DNA of 64,000 nt from Warburgia ugandensis (GCA_035236585.1 CP141135.1:9024001-9088000), one strand, 5' to 3'; positions 51,652 through 62,413 are shown, counted from the stretch's first letter. Numbers and translations: made by a program. The notes: a model not told the origin generated them from the sequence alone.

Positions 51652-52409
51652 TGTTATCTCATTTGTATGTAGACAATTTTGCGTCCTCTGCACTTAGTTC
51701 ACACAACGCAGAGAAAGAAGTTACATTTTTGATGTATCGTGCATGTCAGCTGTTAAAACTACGCACCTATATTCTTTTTCTTGAAATAACTATACACTTT
51801 ATATTCAGCAAGATAGTTGCTTGTTTTTCTTTTTTCTTTGAGTATTTATTCATGTACAGAAGAATCGATTCTGTTGGTTTCTGCAGGTGAAACAGTTAAC
51901 AAACAACATCCAGTTTATATTGGATACGGTTCGAACATCGACAATAGTAGAAGTCCAGGTAAGCCTCTGCGTGGGTGTGTTCTCTTTCTTTCTCTCTCTC
52001 GCATCAAATCTAGTCCAAAAACTACATAATTTGGTGGGTTTTTCTTGTAAGAGTTTTGCATCCCTTTCTTTTTTTTTTTTTGCAGGGTGACAAATTAAGA
52101 AAGCGTAATGATTGGATGAATTGGCTGCTACCACCACCTACTGCCTCCGGTCCTCCATCCCCAGCAATATCAAACCATGATATGCTGATCACTCGCGTGC
52201 AGAGCATGGGGTTAGAGGATGGACCAAGTAACCAGAACAGTACAAGGGGTTCTATAGATGTTCATACTGATGGGGTTTTAAGTAGATCATTGTTAGGGGA
52301 GTCCAGTAGTCAATCGCCCATGCCAATTGGTAACTTTGGGGGGGGAGGAGGACAATTTTCTGTTACCGCTGGTAATGATCGGTCCACCACATCGAGAAGT
52401 TTAGGTTAA
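34076..52409 (+). CDS. LARP1: La-related protein 1 (LARP1b/c class), six coding exons
   Basis: Cytoplasmic RNA-binding protein; LARP1 proteins bind mRNAs to control translation and decay. Predicted coding exons: 34076-34534, 34633-35176, 35249-35414, 35540-35630, 51887-51958, 52086-52409. All introns have GT...AG ends and join in frame to 551 residues, close to Arabidopsis LARP1b/c. The N-terminal 370 residues are low-complexity: PPWSQVVRGG near 40-50, AWNKPSNGAVEVGPVMGADSWPALSES near 101-127 (given as one conserved plant block), an Asn run at 166-172, and an Arg/Gly/Asn/His-rich tract about 250-295. The La motif spans about 375-456: LLKQIDYYF, SSENLCKDIFLRQNMDEQGW, VPVSLIAGFNR, VKQLTNNIQFILDTVR, then GDKLRKRNDWMNWL. 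No DM15 region follows. The protein ends in a Ser/Gly-rich tail and a TAA at 52407. Exon 4-5 splicing requires removal of a 16.3-kb intron. Start chosen as the first ATG after the leader, in good context (CCATGGC). Confidence 0.93.
36491..36553. repeat. Short tandem duplication, 40-bp period
   Basis: ACTCAGACTAGTCAAACATT and ACTCGGGCTAGTCAAATTTT, each followed by GAC, lie 40 bp apart. A small local duplication inside intron 4. Confidence 0.6.
37290..38470 (+). mobile_element. L1-type LINE fragment (reverse transcriptase)
   Basis: Sense to the host gene. Readable pieces in shifting frames resemble plant L1 ORF2: REQLETSFSYDEVEMAVF (37540-37600), then LVNGIPKISLHGSRGMHKDD followed by PLSPFSFAIMAESLSLL near 38015-38120, which matches the L1 reverse transcriptase block usually read as (F)xxxRGLRQGDPLSPxLF. 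Many frameshifts and stops. Edges are approximate, and neither the 5' end nor an A tail is clear. Confidence 0.7.
39924..40094 (+). repeat. Au-SINE, near full length, with target duplication
   Basis: GGGGAGCCTTGGTGTGACAG start, GACCTGGAGGTCACAGGTTT (box B), CCTCTTGCAAAAATGCAAGG, CCCTAGACCCTGCATAGCAG and GAGCTGCCCTTTTATT end. Direct repeats CTTACAGTCTCCCAG (39902-39916) and CTTACAGTCCCCCAG (40095-40109), 14 of 15 identical, mark its insertion into intron 4. Confidence 0.82.
42559..45300 (-). mobile_element. RTE-type LINE, near full length, decayed
   Basis: Antisense to LARP1. In minus-strand order: endonuclease (about 44722-45240, ISVYALQVGLEDRIKRQFW, IFIGADLNGYNKVHG), a linker (43971-44204, DDEINHRWKSYFQKLLND), reverse transcriptase (about 43200-43900, DLYMVFIDLKKLVIG), and the C-terminal part (42709-43068, GLKCWIVKEQHVHRISEGKL, MLRWMSGKTRKDRIRNENI, FKWFGYVQQRP). 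This endonuclease-RT-C-terminal order with CW(A/I)VK and MLRWM is that of plant RTE elements. The 3' end has the ATCATCATAATC type tail. Many stops and frameshifts interrupt the single expected ORF. Confidence 0.85.
45420..45603 (-). repeat. Au-SINE, full length, 16-bp target duplication
   Basis: The best-preserved copy. Minus-strand start GGGGAGCCTTGGCGCAACGG (box A), ACCTTGAGGTCACGGGTTCA (box B), CCTCTTGCAAAAATGCAAGG, CCCCGGACCCCGCATAGGCG and a GGGGCTGCGGGGCTGCCC end. Perfect direct repeats ATGGGGAACACCCTAG lie at 45404-45419 and 45613-45628. Low divergence suggests the most recent SINE insertion in this intron. Confidence 0.9.
46485..46658 (+). repeat. Au-SINE with 12-bp target duplication
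   Basis: GGGGAGCCTTGGCACATTGG start, CCTCTTGCAAAAATGCAAGG, CGCCGGACCCCGGGGACTGG and GGCTGCCCTTTTTTATGA end. Perfect CATCTTCAGTCT repeats at 46473-46484 and 46659-46670. Confidence 0.87.
47486..47551. repeat. (AC)n microsatellite
   Basis: A pure AC run of about 66 bp in intron 4. Confidence 0.95.
49436..51595 (-). mobile_element. RTE-type LINE, 5' truncated, decayed
   Basis: A second antisense RTE copy, collinear with 42559-44660 but lacking the endonuclease part. Readable pieces: linker DDEINQ-type (50751-51095, KWKSYFQKLLNDN, RIPKVIKALKKMKSEKA), RT start (50463-50744, WRKSSIIPIYKNKGDLQCYT, NYRRSKLMSHTMKHWERMIE), and RT core (50254-50481, MVFFDLEKAYNRVFRE, TLSPYLFTLAMDELTKHL). The 3' end is GACCCCTAATTAGGATAAGG with an (ATG)n tail. 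A (CT)n array lies inside it. Confidence 0.85.
49681..49756. repeat. (CT)n microsatellite inside an RTE LINE
   Basis: A 76-bp pure CT run occupies the place where the sister LINE at 42559 has ordinary sequence (around 42825), so it expanded after insertion. Confidence 0.92.
51594..51648. repeat. (GT)n and (AT)n compound microsatellite
   Basis: A short GT run (51594-51608) followed by an AT run (51614-51648), at the 5' truncation edge of the RTE copy and 240 bp before exon 5 of LARP1. Confidence 0.9.
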
Positions 52410-53110
52410 GTCCTGTCTTCACAACGTTGCAATTATTGGTTTTGGGTGGTGATTGGGGGGTGTTTGGGGAAAGTGGTGGGTCTACTGGAGAGGGAGTAGA
52501 TGCTAGTATGGAGGGCATAAAAGGCTTTTTGGGTTTTGTGAAAAGTGGTCTGTGCCTTTCAACGAGCATCAAAGAGAGTTGGTGGCTGAATTTTCTGAGG
52601 CAAGAAGAAGAAAATAAACAAAAAATAACAAAAAAATAGAAAACATAAAAGCAAAATGAAAAGACAAAAGAGACCAAAAGAAAGCCTAGTTTTTTTGTGA
52701 GCTACTCTTGAGGTTGTTGGGGTTTTGTATAGTTGGGCTTGGTGTGGATGGATGGTGCTTATTTATGATGATTTATCATGGTTGGGGTTTTTGGGGGGAT
52801 AAAATTTTGAGGGGATTTCCCTAGCCATTCCTCAACTTTGCTGGATTACATTGTCTCCATTTTTTGGAAAGGACTTGAAGTTTGGTTGTTTGGAGACTTG
52901 GTGGAACAAGGGTGGAATCTGCTGGATGCTGCTCAGATTTCCCTGGGCCTCGTCTTTACTTTCTCTTTGGTTACATATATATGGTATTGTATTACATCTA
53001 TATACCTTTTCTTCAAGACTCATTGAAGATTTTTTACTGCATAAAATGCCCTGGTAGAAGGGTATAGACATTTCTTTTATATTTGTTAGATTAGGTTTGC
53101 CTTATTACAT
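52410..53110 (+). other. LARP1: Probable LARP1 3' UTR
   Basis: Immediately follows the stop codon. G/T-rich with TTTGTT runs and candidate poly(A) signals (AATAAA at about 52614, ATAAAA later). Its end cannot be fixed from sequence. Confidence 0.45.
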
Positions 53111-55477
53111 ACATAAACAGGGATTTATGTGAATGACGTTGAACTTCTTGGTGGAATTCTTGTCACTGCCGGTTTTATCGTTCCATTGTGGATTTGATTA
53201 GTCTCTGGTAACAAACTAGTCTGTTCTAATACTTGGCAGATGAAGTGTGTTGGCAACTGGCGCCATTGAAGGGAAGGGACTGTAAGGTTCCCTCTTTGGT
53301 ACCATCCTCCTTAACATTGTTAATCAGGTTATTTGATTGGTTATCTTGGTACCTAATATGGCAGATCAACTAGCAGATCTATGCACTTCCATTTTGCATA
53401 GGATGTGCAACTGTGGGTCAAGTACCGCCGCAAAGATCCGTTTATGCTTGCGTTCTTTACGTTCTCCTTGCTTTTTAAAGAACAAGTCACCAGTAACACA
53501 TGGTTATGGAGATTACGAATTCAAGGTTTGTGAGATAAAGAGTACCGGTAAAGGTCCAAGTTGGGAGATGTGATCCTCATGATCTGAAGCTGGACGTGCC
53601 CTTTAATATATTCTTCATAAGTAGGAAATGTGTCGACATTAAAGACTGAAGATGGGAAGGCAAAGTAAGAATCCACCTATAGAGCTGGTGAATGCCAGCT
53701 CTTCCAATGAAATTCATCTCTGCGTTTAATTCTTCATTGGACTTGCTGATTTCGGTCATTCTTCGCCCCCCTTTCACGCGAATGTTAAGATAGACTTTAG
53801 TGTCGATGTGGACTCCAGTGTTTCTTATACGGGTTCATCTATATCGTCGAATTTCATTGTTCGTTTGGCTGCTTTCTACTACTAGTCAATGAGAGGCTGT
53901 ACATAAGATTGATTACATCTTTCACAGTGAGTTTCTTGGGTTTCCATTTCTGATGCCTTGTTATTGTGATCCAAATGGCTCATAAATGTAACCCAGCAAA
54001 TGCCTATGCTTTTGATTGGATGGCATAAACTACTTTATTTTTCCCTTGAAAATGTTATACCGATGTTGAAAAGAATGGCGTTTCAGAGGCCACATGGATG
54101 TACGTCGTCTTTAGATTATCCATTACATTCATCATGTTTGTCCTGCCTTAAATTGGCTAAATATAAAGATCATGATCATTTAATAATTAGGTGTATTGAT
54201 TTAGTTTTTCAAATCATGACCAATGAATTTTCTAAGTTAAAAAAAGTAACGTATCAGCATAAATATTTAAAGGTAGCCTCTATAGGGAGGCCGAGCAAGA
54301 TAAATGGGTAAGATCATGGCATCCTCAAAAGTGGCCCTTCGGAGCTGTAAGAGTCATCTCGCTGAGGCTGATGGAACGGATTTCAAGCCACTAAAGAGTC
54401 ACCAGGCACTACCAACTTTTATATTCGATTGAATGGTCTAAGATATGATTGACACTAACACACTTCCGTAACGATGCATACAATCAAATCTTCTTCATTG
54501 GATTTTCTGATTGGTTAAGAATGCTGTCGTTAAGACTACAGAAGCTGCAAATTGGTGACTCCGGTTACACTGCACAGCTCTTTTTCATTTCATCTTCGCC
54601 AGTTCCAAAACCTCTTTAAATTGTACCTGCAATTCATGACTTCGATCAAAGAACATGACTAGGTAATCGATTCGCATCAGACATTACTATCAAATGTAGA
54701 TCTATTCTACTCTTAACTCTCAACTAAAAGGAAAAAAGAAGAAGCTGGGGATGCCTGGTTTGATTTGAAAAGAAATGACAGAGAAGGAGAAGTACACAGG
54801 AAGGTTCATCAACAAAGAGGTGGTTTCGTAGTTTCAAAGAGGTGGATCTGCACCTGCAACTTGGACAAGCTTCCTGAAAAATCTTACTCCTATCGACCCC
54901 ATCATCAAGGCTAATTGATATTCAGGTGTTAAATTTACAATGACCAGCTGCCATTATTTCTGGAGAGAGAAAGAGAAAAATGGGCTGAAAAAGGAGAGAA
55001 ATCCCCTTTAGCTGTCTGCTATTCGAACTGAAAGAAGGGGGGAAATGGTGGAGGGTTCTAGATCAGGGAAGAAGAGGGGAACTCTTCTTACATTTTAGTT
55101 ACTTTTTATTTTTATTTTTAACAGTTAGTTAAAGGCTACATAGGAAAGTCAAGGCTGTCTGAGATAAGTCATCGTCCATGTAGGAGGTCAAACACCACGC
55201 AGACACCCCAGTTCGGAAAATGGGTAACGCTAACTGCCATCTCAAATTAAGATGTGATTATGCTTATTAGTTAAACCGGGGTTTACTTGACCAAAGTTAA
55301 ATTTTAGGGTAGAAATGAAAAGAATCATTAATCCGAGTTTTTTGGTACAATTTTGCCTATTTAAAACTTGGCCAACTCTTGATATGAAACTAGGTCAACA
55401 TGTCTTCTACCTAAGAGGGTGCACATTGCTACTTTCATAAGCATGTGGCACTTGACTACTTGCCAACTCACAAGAGT
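53111..55477. other. Intergenic, no gene supported
   Basis: Several short open frames have no recognisable domain. The part 54720-55060 is purine-rich with good composition for a leader or exon, but I cannot assign it. Confidence 0.4.
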
Positions 55478-55494
55478 AAGGTTGATGTATTAGC

Positions 55495-55601
55495 TGCAGC
55501 AAAGCCTTCTAACACAGTGGTGCGAGGAGTTTCTCACTCGGTGACTGGAGCCCAAGATTGTGCACGGTCGTCTATCTGTTTATCATTAAAAAAATAAAAA
55601 A
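55495..55601 (+). repeat. Short A-tailed SINE-like element, copy 1
   Basis: Contains AAAGCCTTCTAACACAGTGG, a middle CGGTGACTGGAGCCC, TGTGCACGGTCG, and ends TCATTAAAAAAATAAAAAAA. Homologous over its length to 62312-62413. Flanked by AAGGTTGATGTATTAGC (55478-55494) and AAGGTCGATGTATCAGC (55602-55618), 15 of 17 identical, which shows retroposition. The CAGTGGYG block resembles a tRNA box A. It is unrelated to the Au-SINE. Confidence 0.7.
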
Positions 55602-55618
55602 AAGGTCGATGTATCAGC

Positions 55619-56574
55619 CACTTAAGACTAAAAATAAAGACCACCACCTTTTTGCTCATTCTTATACTATGTTTATACAGAAAAAGAAGCAGCAAAACTC
55701 ACAAATTCCACCTTTTAGAGACAGATCAGTTTGTCAAGATTGGCAAGGAGACGTAAACTAAAAAGATTCTACCTGCTAAGAGAGGATTTTTGGGAATTCA
55801 AAGAGCTAAGCATTGAAGAGGTAGAAAATTGCATAAGGATATCTCATGGTCAAGAAATAAATCTCTCTGTGTTCCTTCCTTATTTTCTTGTTCTTTTTAT
55901 TCCACCATTCAACATCTTATTTATGGTTGAAGCATGAAAATAGCCTCTTACAAAATGGAAAGACTGTATACTATAGACTCTTTGTAGTCTATTCTTTTCA
56001 TCCAACACGTTTCCCCAGCCACAAGAATGGCAGCATGCGTGCAAAACCTTTCTGCAATGCAATTCTGTCGCAATCCATTTAGTAATAAAATAGCTGGATA
56101 ATGCAGTTGGCCCAGGTGATGCACTGCCTTTCACTTACCTTGAGCACGTAACTGATGGCAGCTTCAGAGAGCTAGAAAGTTTGTGATACAGTCCTTATAG
56201 ATAATCCACTTGATAAGAATAACCAAACAGATGTGAGAGGTGAGTTTATTATCGTTGCCGCAAAGTAGGAGATTTGGTCAAGAACAGCATGTTTCCAAGT
56301 AAACAAACACCTTATATTTCAATTATTTTTCTATAAATCAGCTCATTAGAGCTTAGTGAGTTTCTGTAAATGCCTGTAATCTAAATATACTAAAACAAAG
56401 TTTCCATTAAATAGTTTTAGCATGTGGTTCATCATCTACATGAACAGACTATACAGTCCAAACGGCTTGACCAGCCCCACTCATCTCGGTATCTGGGGTT
56501 AAACGAAGTTAATACCAGGAAAAATCAGACGAGAAATTATATATTGCCAATATTGGGTAAAAAGGTTAGCACGG
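55619..56574. other. Intergenic with an Au-SINE remnant
   Basis: Mostly unassigned. At about 55920-56010 a diverged plus-strand Au-SINE piece is visible (ATAGCCTCTTACAAAATGGA, CTGTATACTATAGACTCTTT). Confidence 0.5.
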
Positions 56575-57593
56575 AAAAGACATTGAAATATGCTTCATGA
56601 ATTTATCTATATCACTAAAGGAATATAAGTATTACTATATGTAAATAAACACAACTCGAGGACTGTTTTGCAAAATACTAAAATTGTATACAATTTACAT
56701 CTAAATACACGAACGACCTCTCATTCAATTGAGAGAGAATACAGCAAATCAAGTATTCTAATATGGCATCAGAGCGTGCCTTCGGATCTTTGGCCAACTT
56801 CCTTATTTCCTGGTCTTCTTTCCATCTTTCTTCCCCCTGGTTTTTGGCTGGTACATACCCGATCTTCTGTAGGACCTCTGCTCTCTGTGATCAATCATAT
56901 CTTCTTCCACTAATCATTTCATCCTCCAACGTGATTCCTGTTACATCAAGTGAACTCGAATCCACCACTACGTCTTCGCTTACCTAGACCACCACCAACA
57001 TTCAAGTTACCAACCTTACATCCACCAACTACATTCTTCGGATCACCAACTTACTTCCTATTATTTGATCAAAACGTAAAGGTCGGATATACAGATAGCT
57101 CCATTAATGCTCCATCTCCCACCATTAACAAACCCGATTCTAGAAGAGCACTAAATCTACAATACCATACATGGGAACAAGAGGACCGGACTGTTCTCTC
57201 ATGGCTTATGAACATGCCTTGAGACATCCTCATTCATTGTGCCGGAGCCATCACTGCACCCGATCTATGGGGTTCGGCTTTAAAATGCTTTTGGTGCAGC
57301 AAATGAAGCCCGCCTTCTTTGGCTGACAAGGCAACTACATAATCTGAAAAAGAGAGAACTTTCGATCACTTCTTACTTGAACAAGGCGAAACTGATAATC
57401 AATGAACTTGCGGCTGCAGGATGACTTATTTCCAACGTTGAGTTTAATACTATTGTTTTTCGCAATCTCGGGCCAGAATTTGACGAAGTAGTTTCAGCTC
57501 TTTCTGTTGCCAACCAACCCCTTTCTGATCTTCACAGTCTGCTGCTTACACATGGAATTCGATTAACGAAAAATACAGGCCATATGCAAGAAG

Positions 57594-57765
57594 ATTTGAA
57601 AGGGTAGAGTTGTCGTTGTGTGACTTTGAGGTCATAAGTCTAAGGCTTGGAAACAGCCTCTTGCAAAATGCAAGGTAAGACTGCATACTATTGACCCTTG
57701 TGGTCCACCCGTTTTCCGGACCTGCATATGCTGGAGCTTCTTACACGGGCGCTGCCCTTATTTAC
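57594..57765 (+). repeat. Au-SINE inserted in the copia fossil
   Basis: AGGGTAGAGTTGTCGTTGTG start, GACTTTGAGGTCATAAGTCT (box B), CCTCTTGCAAAATGCAAGG, GCATATGCTGGAGCTTCTT and GGGCGCTGCCCTTATTT end. GCAAGAAG direct repeats at 57586-57593 and 57766-57773 mark the target. It is younger than the copia insertion. Confidence 0.8.
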
Positions 57766-57945
57766 GCAAGAAGCGCAGCACCAATTTTACTTAACAATTG
57801 CCTCAGGTCATAAGGAAAACTGACTTTAAAGCAACATATCCACTTCTATTAGTCACAAAGATGAGAAATAAAGGGAAGGTATATCTACTATAGGTTGAAT
57901 TTTATGGCATAGATTCAAGCTGTTTGTCTTTTAAGAGTACCTACT

Positions 57946-57993
57946 TCCCTTGCCTTGCCTTGCCTTCCCTTCCCTTCCCTTCCCTTCCCTTGG
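57946..57993. repeat. (CCTTG)n/(CCTTC)n pentanucleotide repeat
   Basis: About nine pentamer units, the first ones CCTTG and the later ones CCTTC. Confidence 0.9.
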
Positions 57994-59390
57994 CTTGCTT
58001 GATTTGTTGTTTCCTTTACACTGCTTCTTGCAAAATGCTTTCGAACATCACCCTAATATTCCAATTGTATTGGCAAGCAAAGCTAAACTTTGCAGATTGG
58101 TACTGCTGCTCGATTCGAATAGCTCTCTTCTGTGAGGTGTACTTCCTGTTGTCCGAAACTCAACTCAATAGGGACGTTTAGTTTGGCCTCAGACTGTTTG
58201 TCCTGGTCTGGTAGATAATGGATTTATGAGCATCGACCTCTACTTCTTGAAAACCAGTCTGCAACCCCGACATTACTTACTGCCCTTTTTTGTTTTTCAA
58301 GTGTCACGACCTAATATTATAATCTATCATACAAAATGTGGTAGCAGCAAGCTGATCACCAGACAAAATGTAACTTCTTGATCCAAAACTATAAGATTGT
58401 CTAATATGGTAAACAGTCTCCACAATAAGCTATCCAAAACCCTTAAAAATTGGAATTTAAAAACTGAAAAGCCGATTGGTTCATGTGATGACAAATCAAT
58501 AAACCATGAAAACTGTAACAAGAACTCGTAACAAGAAATGAAACCAAGAAGGAATTTGAAATGAGAACCTCAAAAGAGATCCAAAATGCTCAAAAGTAGG
58601 AATCTCTTTGTCGTCTTTATTAGTGTGTGTTTTGATTTCAAAAACAGGTAGATCCATCAAGAAATAAACATAAAATGATCAATAATCTTAAAGGATGGCC
58701 TATATGTGACAACGACGAGGTAGAGAGAGCTGAGGAATCAATCCCTAACTAAGAGAATTATTAAAAAATCAGGGTCTAGGACCATGTACAGGCAGCATGT
58801 AAAATCAAAACACCAGAATAAAATGGGTTTCTTTTTTATAAAAAAAAAATCATTATTCTTGTTGTGGGGAATCTTCCACGAGAATTTCGGGGTCTGCGGC
58901 AGCTTCTATTCCAACGAATTGAGGACAGATTTATCCTCTTCAGCTCGTTTCTTCACATAAGGAACGAGGCACTGCTATTTTACCCTGAAGGTCAAGTTAA
59001 AATTGCATTTTGGAGAGGAAAATCACAGCTGCTTTGATTAAAAGAAGACGAAGTAGTTGAAAAAACATATTTACACTCCACTTAACACTATCCAAGGCTC
59101 CTACTCCTTGGAGAATAAATTTGGTTAGGCTCATTCTTGATAATGGGTTAGAAGAATCAATTTGATAGCCCTAACCTATAATCTAAAATGCTAATTTTGA
59201 TCATAAAAGCCCACATTCTAGAAAGTGGTACAATCCTATTCATTGGTTGAGATGTGCCACTAGAATAAACAGAGGTAGTTCGTCTCACTTTTGTATATGG
59301 CTAATAATTAAGTAATACACTACAAGTTTCTTCTTTTCAACTTTCCATCTCCACTTATTTTTCTTTTTTTAAGTTCTTCCACCAAAGCCT
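57994..59390. other. Unassigned DNA within the copia span
   Basis: AT-rich, no coding similarity to copia. Contains a TGTCACGACCTA word at about 58302, like some gypsy LTR starts, so a further insertion is possible but not shown. Confidence 0.4.
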
Positions 59391-60600
59391 CTTACTCTTA
59401 AACCAAAACATCAAGAGCACCCTTTTCAGTACTACCAATTTGAAAGGTCCACTTAATATGAATTATAACCTTGTTGCTAATGATCTGCATAGATTGGATT
59501 CCTCTGTTGCTATTGACAGCTTGCAGGTCCCACGCATTGAACAGTTCTTTGTCACATGAGATGGGGCCTACGCCATTTTGGCTACTAAGCATCCTCTTAT
59601 CGCCAATGATCTTAATCAACCGTTAGATGAAGTGGAACCCACATGCTATCTCGAGGCAATTAGAGATCCATAGCGGCCAGCCGCCATGATGGAAGAAATC
59701 AACGCACTGTTAGGCAATAGAACTTGGGTCCTCGTTCACAATGATAGTAGTCTAAATATCAAAGGCCGTAAATTGGTTTTCAAAATCAAAAGGAGATCCA
59801 AAGGCTCTAGTGAGAAGTTCAAACCACGTTTAGTCGCCAAAGATTAGAATCAGAACATGGAGATCGGTTATCCTGTAAAATTTAATCCTGTTGTCAAGCC
59901 AGCGAGAATCCGGACTATCCTCTCTATTGCTTTATCATACAACTGGAAGATTAAACAGCCAGATGTATCAAATGCACTCCTACATGGCGATCTAAATGAA
60001 ACGGTCTATAAGGTTCAACCGCTAGGATTCGTTGATCAATCACCTCATATACATGTTTATCTACTGCCAAAATCCTTGTTACGGATTGAAGCAATTACCA
60101 CGCACCTGGTTGTTGAAACTGAGTTCTAGACTTCACGACTGAAGTTGCTAATTCCCGGGCAGATAGTTTGCTATTTGTCGGCAAAAAGAGAGGCGTTATC
60201 TTATGGCAGGCCGTGAAATGAATCGTGTAGCATTTAAAGAACTCAATCTCTTCTGGCTTACAAATTTCTCGATCATCTTCCGCTAGTTTTCAAGTCTTTT
60301 CAGATGCTGTTTGGGCAGGTTGCCCGGATGATCGGCAATCAACCAAATGTCTTGCTGTCTTTCTTGGTCACAATTTAATCTCGTGGTCTGCTCTGAAACA
60401 GCCAACCATTGTCCGGCCCTCTACAGAGTGTCAATACCGAGCCCTTGCTAACGCCACTGCAGAATTAGTGTGGATCAACTCTCAACCCCTAGAACTTGAA
60501 ATTTCTTGTTGTGCTCACCCTCTACTCTGACATGAAAGCGTTGGAGCAACATATCTCACCGTTGATTCCTTCTTCCATGTTTGTTCCATGATAGCATTGA

Positions 60601-62040
60601 AAGCATAACTTGAGAAATTGAGATTTCACTTGCAGCATGTTTGTTCGTGATTTTCCTTTTGTTCGTATACTTCAATTTCTTGATGTTGTTTTATACTTGG
60701 TTAACTGCTGAAGTCATATTGTTGAAATCGAGCTGGAACATTTGTTGTGGATGCTTGTGACATTTGTTCTCATGAATATGCAGCATCTGACTTGCAAAAT
60801 CTTGGAGATAAATCAGGACTTTATGCCATTTGACACAAAGTATGACAGATTCTTTGGGAAAGATTAGTTGTGCTTTCTCTTATAGGGGTAATTCATCTGT
60901 CAAGACAATCCGACAGAAACACTTGATACATTATGTTGACCTGCTGATCCTCACATTTCTGCCATCATCTCATGCGGTAGCACTTGATACAAACAATATT
61001 TGTCTTCGGGTCTTGTTTCATATCACTTTAAACGTCAAGGTGGGAAGAAAGTACGTTGGCATAAAAGCAAGACTGACTCTTTTCTGCAGCTCGTATAAAC
61101 TGGTAATTCTAGACCTACAGAGGCAAGTTGGACCTCGATTGCTGCAAAAACTCTAAACATTGAGGGCATCATATATAGACAGAGAAAGAGGCCAGCAAAA
61201 AGACAAGCATTTTCCACTGAGTGCTATGAATCTAGACTTCAAAGCGGAATTAACCTCTCTCGAGCAACAGAACTTATTTTATTTTTCACCTGCTCATACT
61301 GTCCATCAATGTGTCAGCCGAATGTAGCAGGTAATTTCACTGGAGTTATCGCCTAGCAAATTTAGCCTTAACAGAGCACATATTTATCTAGTTTAAGCAC
61401 CTGCATTCCCTTACAACACAATTCAGGTGACTTGAAGCATGTCGGGTTAAATGTTCTTTCGCTCTTCTTATACCGACGATTTAAAGATGTCTTGCAGGAG
61501 GCTATGAAACTAAATGGAAATCCAAGTTTCAGGATGCGGGGATATCGCTAGGGTTGCCGTACTAACTAGAACTTATGCATACTATTTAGTACCTGTTTCT
61601 ACTTAAATGGTTTTATGCTGCTAGTCTCTCGCTAGGAGATGAATAATAACTCTAACAGTAAAAAAAAAAAAAGGGAAATAAAATCTAGAGACTTATACCA
61701 TTTGGAAAAGAAAACGTAAGTTAGAACCAGGGGCATTGAAACGTGACTGGTTCCTTTCTCTATTAACTGGTACTTGAAATTGGCTTGTTAATGATAAGGC
61801 TTAAGAGTGAAGGTGGCTGTGTGGGCCCGAAAGAATTACCATGGAGATGTACAAAGTGATCTCTCAGCTCATTCTAGTATAGAGCTTTTCCAGTTCTGTG
61901 CCAGTCCCACCTTTTTTTTTTTATCTTCTGGTGTTTGTGCAGGGAAGTAATTGAACCTTTTTCAGATTCACGAGGAAGTCTCCAATCACGCCTTTCCATT
62001 TCCTCTTCCTGCAGGTTTTGGATTTCTTAGGTTGATGGCA
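60601..62040. other. Intergenic, nothing recognised
   Basis: No gene, RNA or named repeat can be supported. The first few hundred bases may be the tail of the copia fossil. Confidence 0.4.
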
Positions 62041-62142
62041 TGGTTGAGGCTTGCTCTATACTATTAATCCTTGTGGTCTGCCCTTTTCTCGGACCCCACA
62101 TACGAGAGAGCTTCTTGCATGTAGGCTGCCCCTTTTTACAGG
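62041..62142 (+). repeat. Au-SINE 3' half
   Basis: TGAGGCTTGCTCTATACTAT, ATCCTTGTGGTCTGCCC, CTCGGACCCCACATACGAG and a TAGGCTGCCCCTTTTTACAG end. 5' truncated, no clear target duplication. Confidence 0.65.
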
Positions 62143-62311
62143 CGTTTTTATGCTAATTGTCAGACGAGAGAACCAAGTATAAAGACTCAACACCCAAATT
62201 ACGGTGCAGATCATGGTCATTTTCGTAGTCATCGACCATAGTATGGAAGATAGAACAACAATAAGCTCTTTCATTCAATCATCATCGTATGATTTATAAG
62301 ATGATAAAACC

Positions 62312-62413
62312 AAAGCCTTTTGACACAGTGGCGTAGGGACTCTCACCTGTGCGACCAGGTTTCCAGGCTGTGCATGGCTGGTTGTATGTCCAACTTTTCA
62401 TTAAAAAAAAAAA
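62312..62413 (+). repeat. Short A-tailed SINE-like element, copy 2
   Basis: AAAGCCTTTTGACACAGTGG, a middle GCGACCAGGTTTCCAGG, TGTGCATGGCTGG, and an end TTCATT followed by A12. Homologous to 55495-55601. The middle GGTTTCCAGG resembles a worn box B. Flanking repeats are not convincing. Confidence 0.65.

Larger units (their letters stand above)
35631..51886 (+). other. LARP1: Intron 4 of LARP1, 16,256 bp
   Basis: Runs from CGA|GTAAGT to TTCTGCAG|GTGAAA and splits the La motif between AGFNR and VKQLTNN. It holds an L1 fragment, two antisense RTE LINEs, three Au-SINEs and three microsatellites, listed separately. Other stretches (35.6-37.3, 38.5-39.9, 40.1-42.5, 46.7-49.4 kb) are AT-rich and show nothing I recognise. 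The other LARP1 introns are 72-127 bp. Confidence 0.9.
56575..60600 (+). mobile_element. Ty1/copia retrotransposon fossil, broken
   Basis: An old copia element in plus orientation. A primer binding site TGGCATCAGAGC lies at 56764-56775, and the stretch before it may be part of a short 5' LTR. A gag region follows (about 56950-57580, WEQEDRTVLSWL, SYLNKAKLIINELAAAG), then reverse transcriptase (about 59640-60100, MMEEINALLGNRTWVLV, KFNPVVKPARIRTILSIA, QPDVSNALLHGDLNETVY) and RNase H (about 60290-60480, FSDAVWAGCPDD, STECQYRALANATAELVW). Only part of the family's usual set is visible, and it is broken with many breaks. A SINE has inserted in the gag region. No intact 3' LTR is recognised. Confidence 0.85.

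Noticed and set aside
53337-54311. Host gene downstream of LARP1
   Set aside because: Short frames without domains, consistent start context or splice logic.
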